From positions 43,443-107,442 of the forward strand of contig JAUYAO010000034.1 of assembly GCA_030692565.1 (NCBI GenBank): a stretch of DNA of 64,000 nt. Reading direction: 5' to 3'. Below are positions 63,800 through 64,000 of the stretch, piece by piece. The notes under the pieces were generated by a model. That model saw nothing but the letters and a program-made list of their open reading frames with translations, ran no database searches and was not told the DNA's origin. Both the position numbers and the translations under genes were made by a program. Each line of letters starts with the position of its first letter. The stretch's first letter is position 1. The DNA comes from Nitrospira sp. Its GTDB lineage: Bacteria > Nitrospirota > Nitrospiria > Nitrospirales > Nitrospiraceae.

Positions 63800-64000
63800 T
63801 TTCGGGCGTCATTCGGTTGGTGTTGCGTCGCCTATCGATCCTGGCTTCTGCAGATATCGGGGCTAGGAGCCTGTCCGAGTAATGGCTGACCATGCGTGAC
63901 AAGACGTAGATTCACGGCAGGACCAGCAGCGATTCGGTCCGCCGCCGAAGGGTGTGGCCGATACGTGTGCCAATGAGTGGAATTGTGATCGGTTTGGGGG

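Overview
The window reads as bacterial chromosome of moderately high GC. Gene content and order (CcsA/HemX-HemA-HemC-CobA/HemD-CBS-HemB, then RibF-TilS-Hpt-FtsH-FolP-GlmM-ComEC, plus a long surface-polysaccharide locus, CxxC-bearing YggX and repeat-rich lipoproteins) are most like Nitrospira (Nitrospirota). That assignment is an inference; there is no rRNA in the window to anchor it.

Layout. 1-2332: truncated DUF151 nuclease-family gene, YggX-like protein, tRNA-Leu(CAA), a monocistronic secreted protein with a near-consensus promoter and a strong terminator, and a TusA-family protein. 2361-3101: an RsmI-like methylase on the minus strand. 3169-19165: a dense plus-strand housekeeping run for tetrapyrrole synthesis (ccsA/hemX, hemA, hemC, cobA-hemD fusion, CBS protein, hemB), then ribF, tilS, hpt, ftsH, folP, glmM and comEC. 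19399-46937: a small ribbon-helix-helix protein and an HD-GYP phosphodiesterase lead into about 24 tightly packed polysaccharide genes, all on the plus strand, most overlapping or separated by fewer than 25 bases: Wza-like exporter, Wzz/BY-kinase, O-antigen ligase/polymerase, seven glycosyltransferases, six methyltransferases, flippase, asparagine synthetase, PHP, WbqC, PIG-L and DegT proteins and a WecA-like initiating transferase. The likely logic is lipid-linked assembly, flipping, polymerisation and kinase-controlled export, with c-di-GMP turnover encoded at the head of the run.

46978-49775: mtnA followed by two small nucleotidyltransferase modules (MntA-HepT, and a 64-residue protein plus an AbiEii-like nucleotidyltransferase). 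Each module ends in another copy of the coding end of mtnA, so the mtnA 3' end occurs three times about 0.88 kb apart. This is the most unusual structure in the window and looks like serial cassette insertion at the mtnA 3' end without a visible recombinase.

49770-53517: three tandem paralogous LuxR-type regulators on the minus strand, the middle one split by an in-frame amber codon, and a divergent short LuxR-type protein. A dyad (TGTACGCC-N4-GGCG) lies before the short regulator and again before the outer-membrane protein that follows. 53641-60957: an outer-membrane beta-barrel and four successive lipoproteins (12 YVTN-like repeats; unknown; 7 FG-GAP-like repeats; coiled coil). 61387-62207: a secreted protein with a PEP-CTERM-like tail, broken by two single-base homopolymer frameshifts. 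62519-63057: RelE/Phd toxin-antitoxin pair. 63452-63799: PilZ protein.
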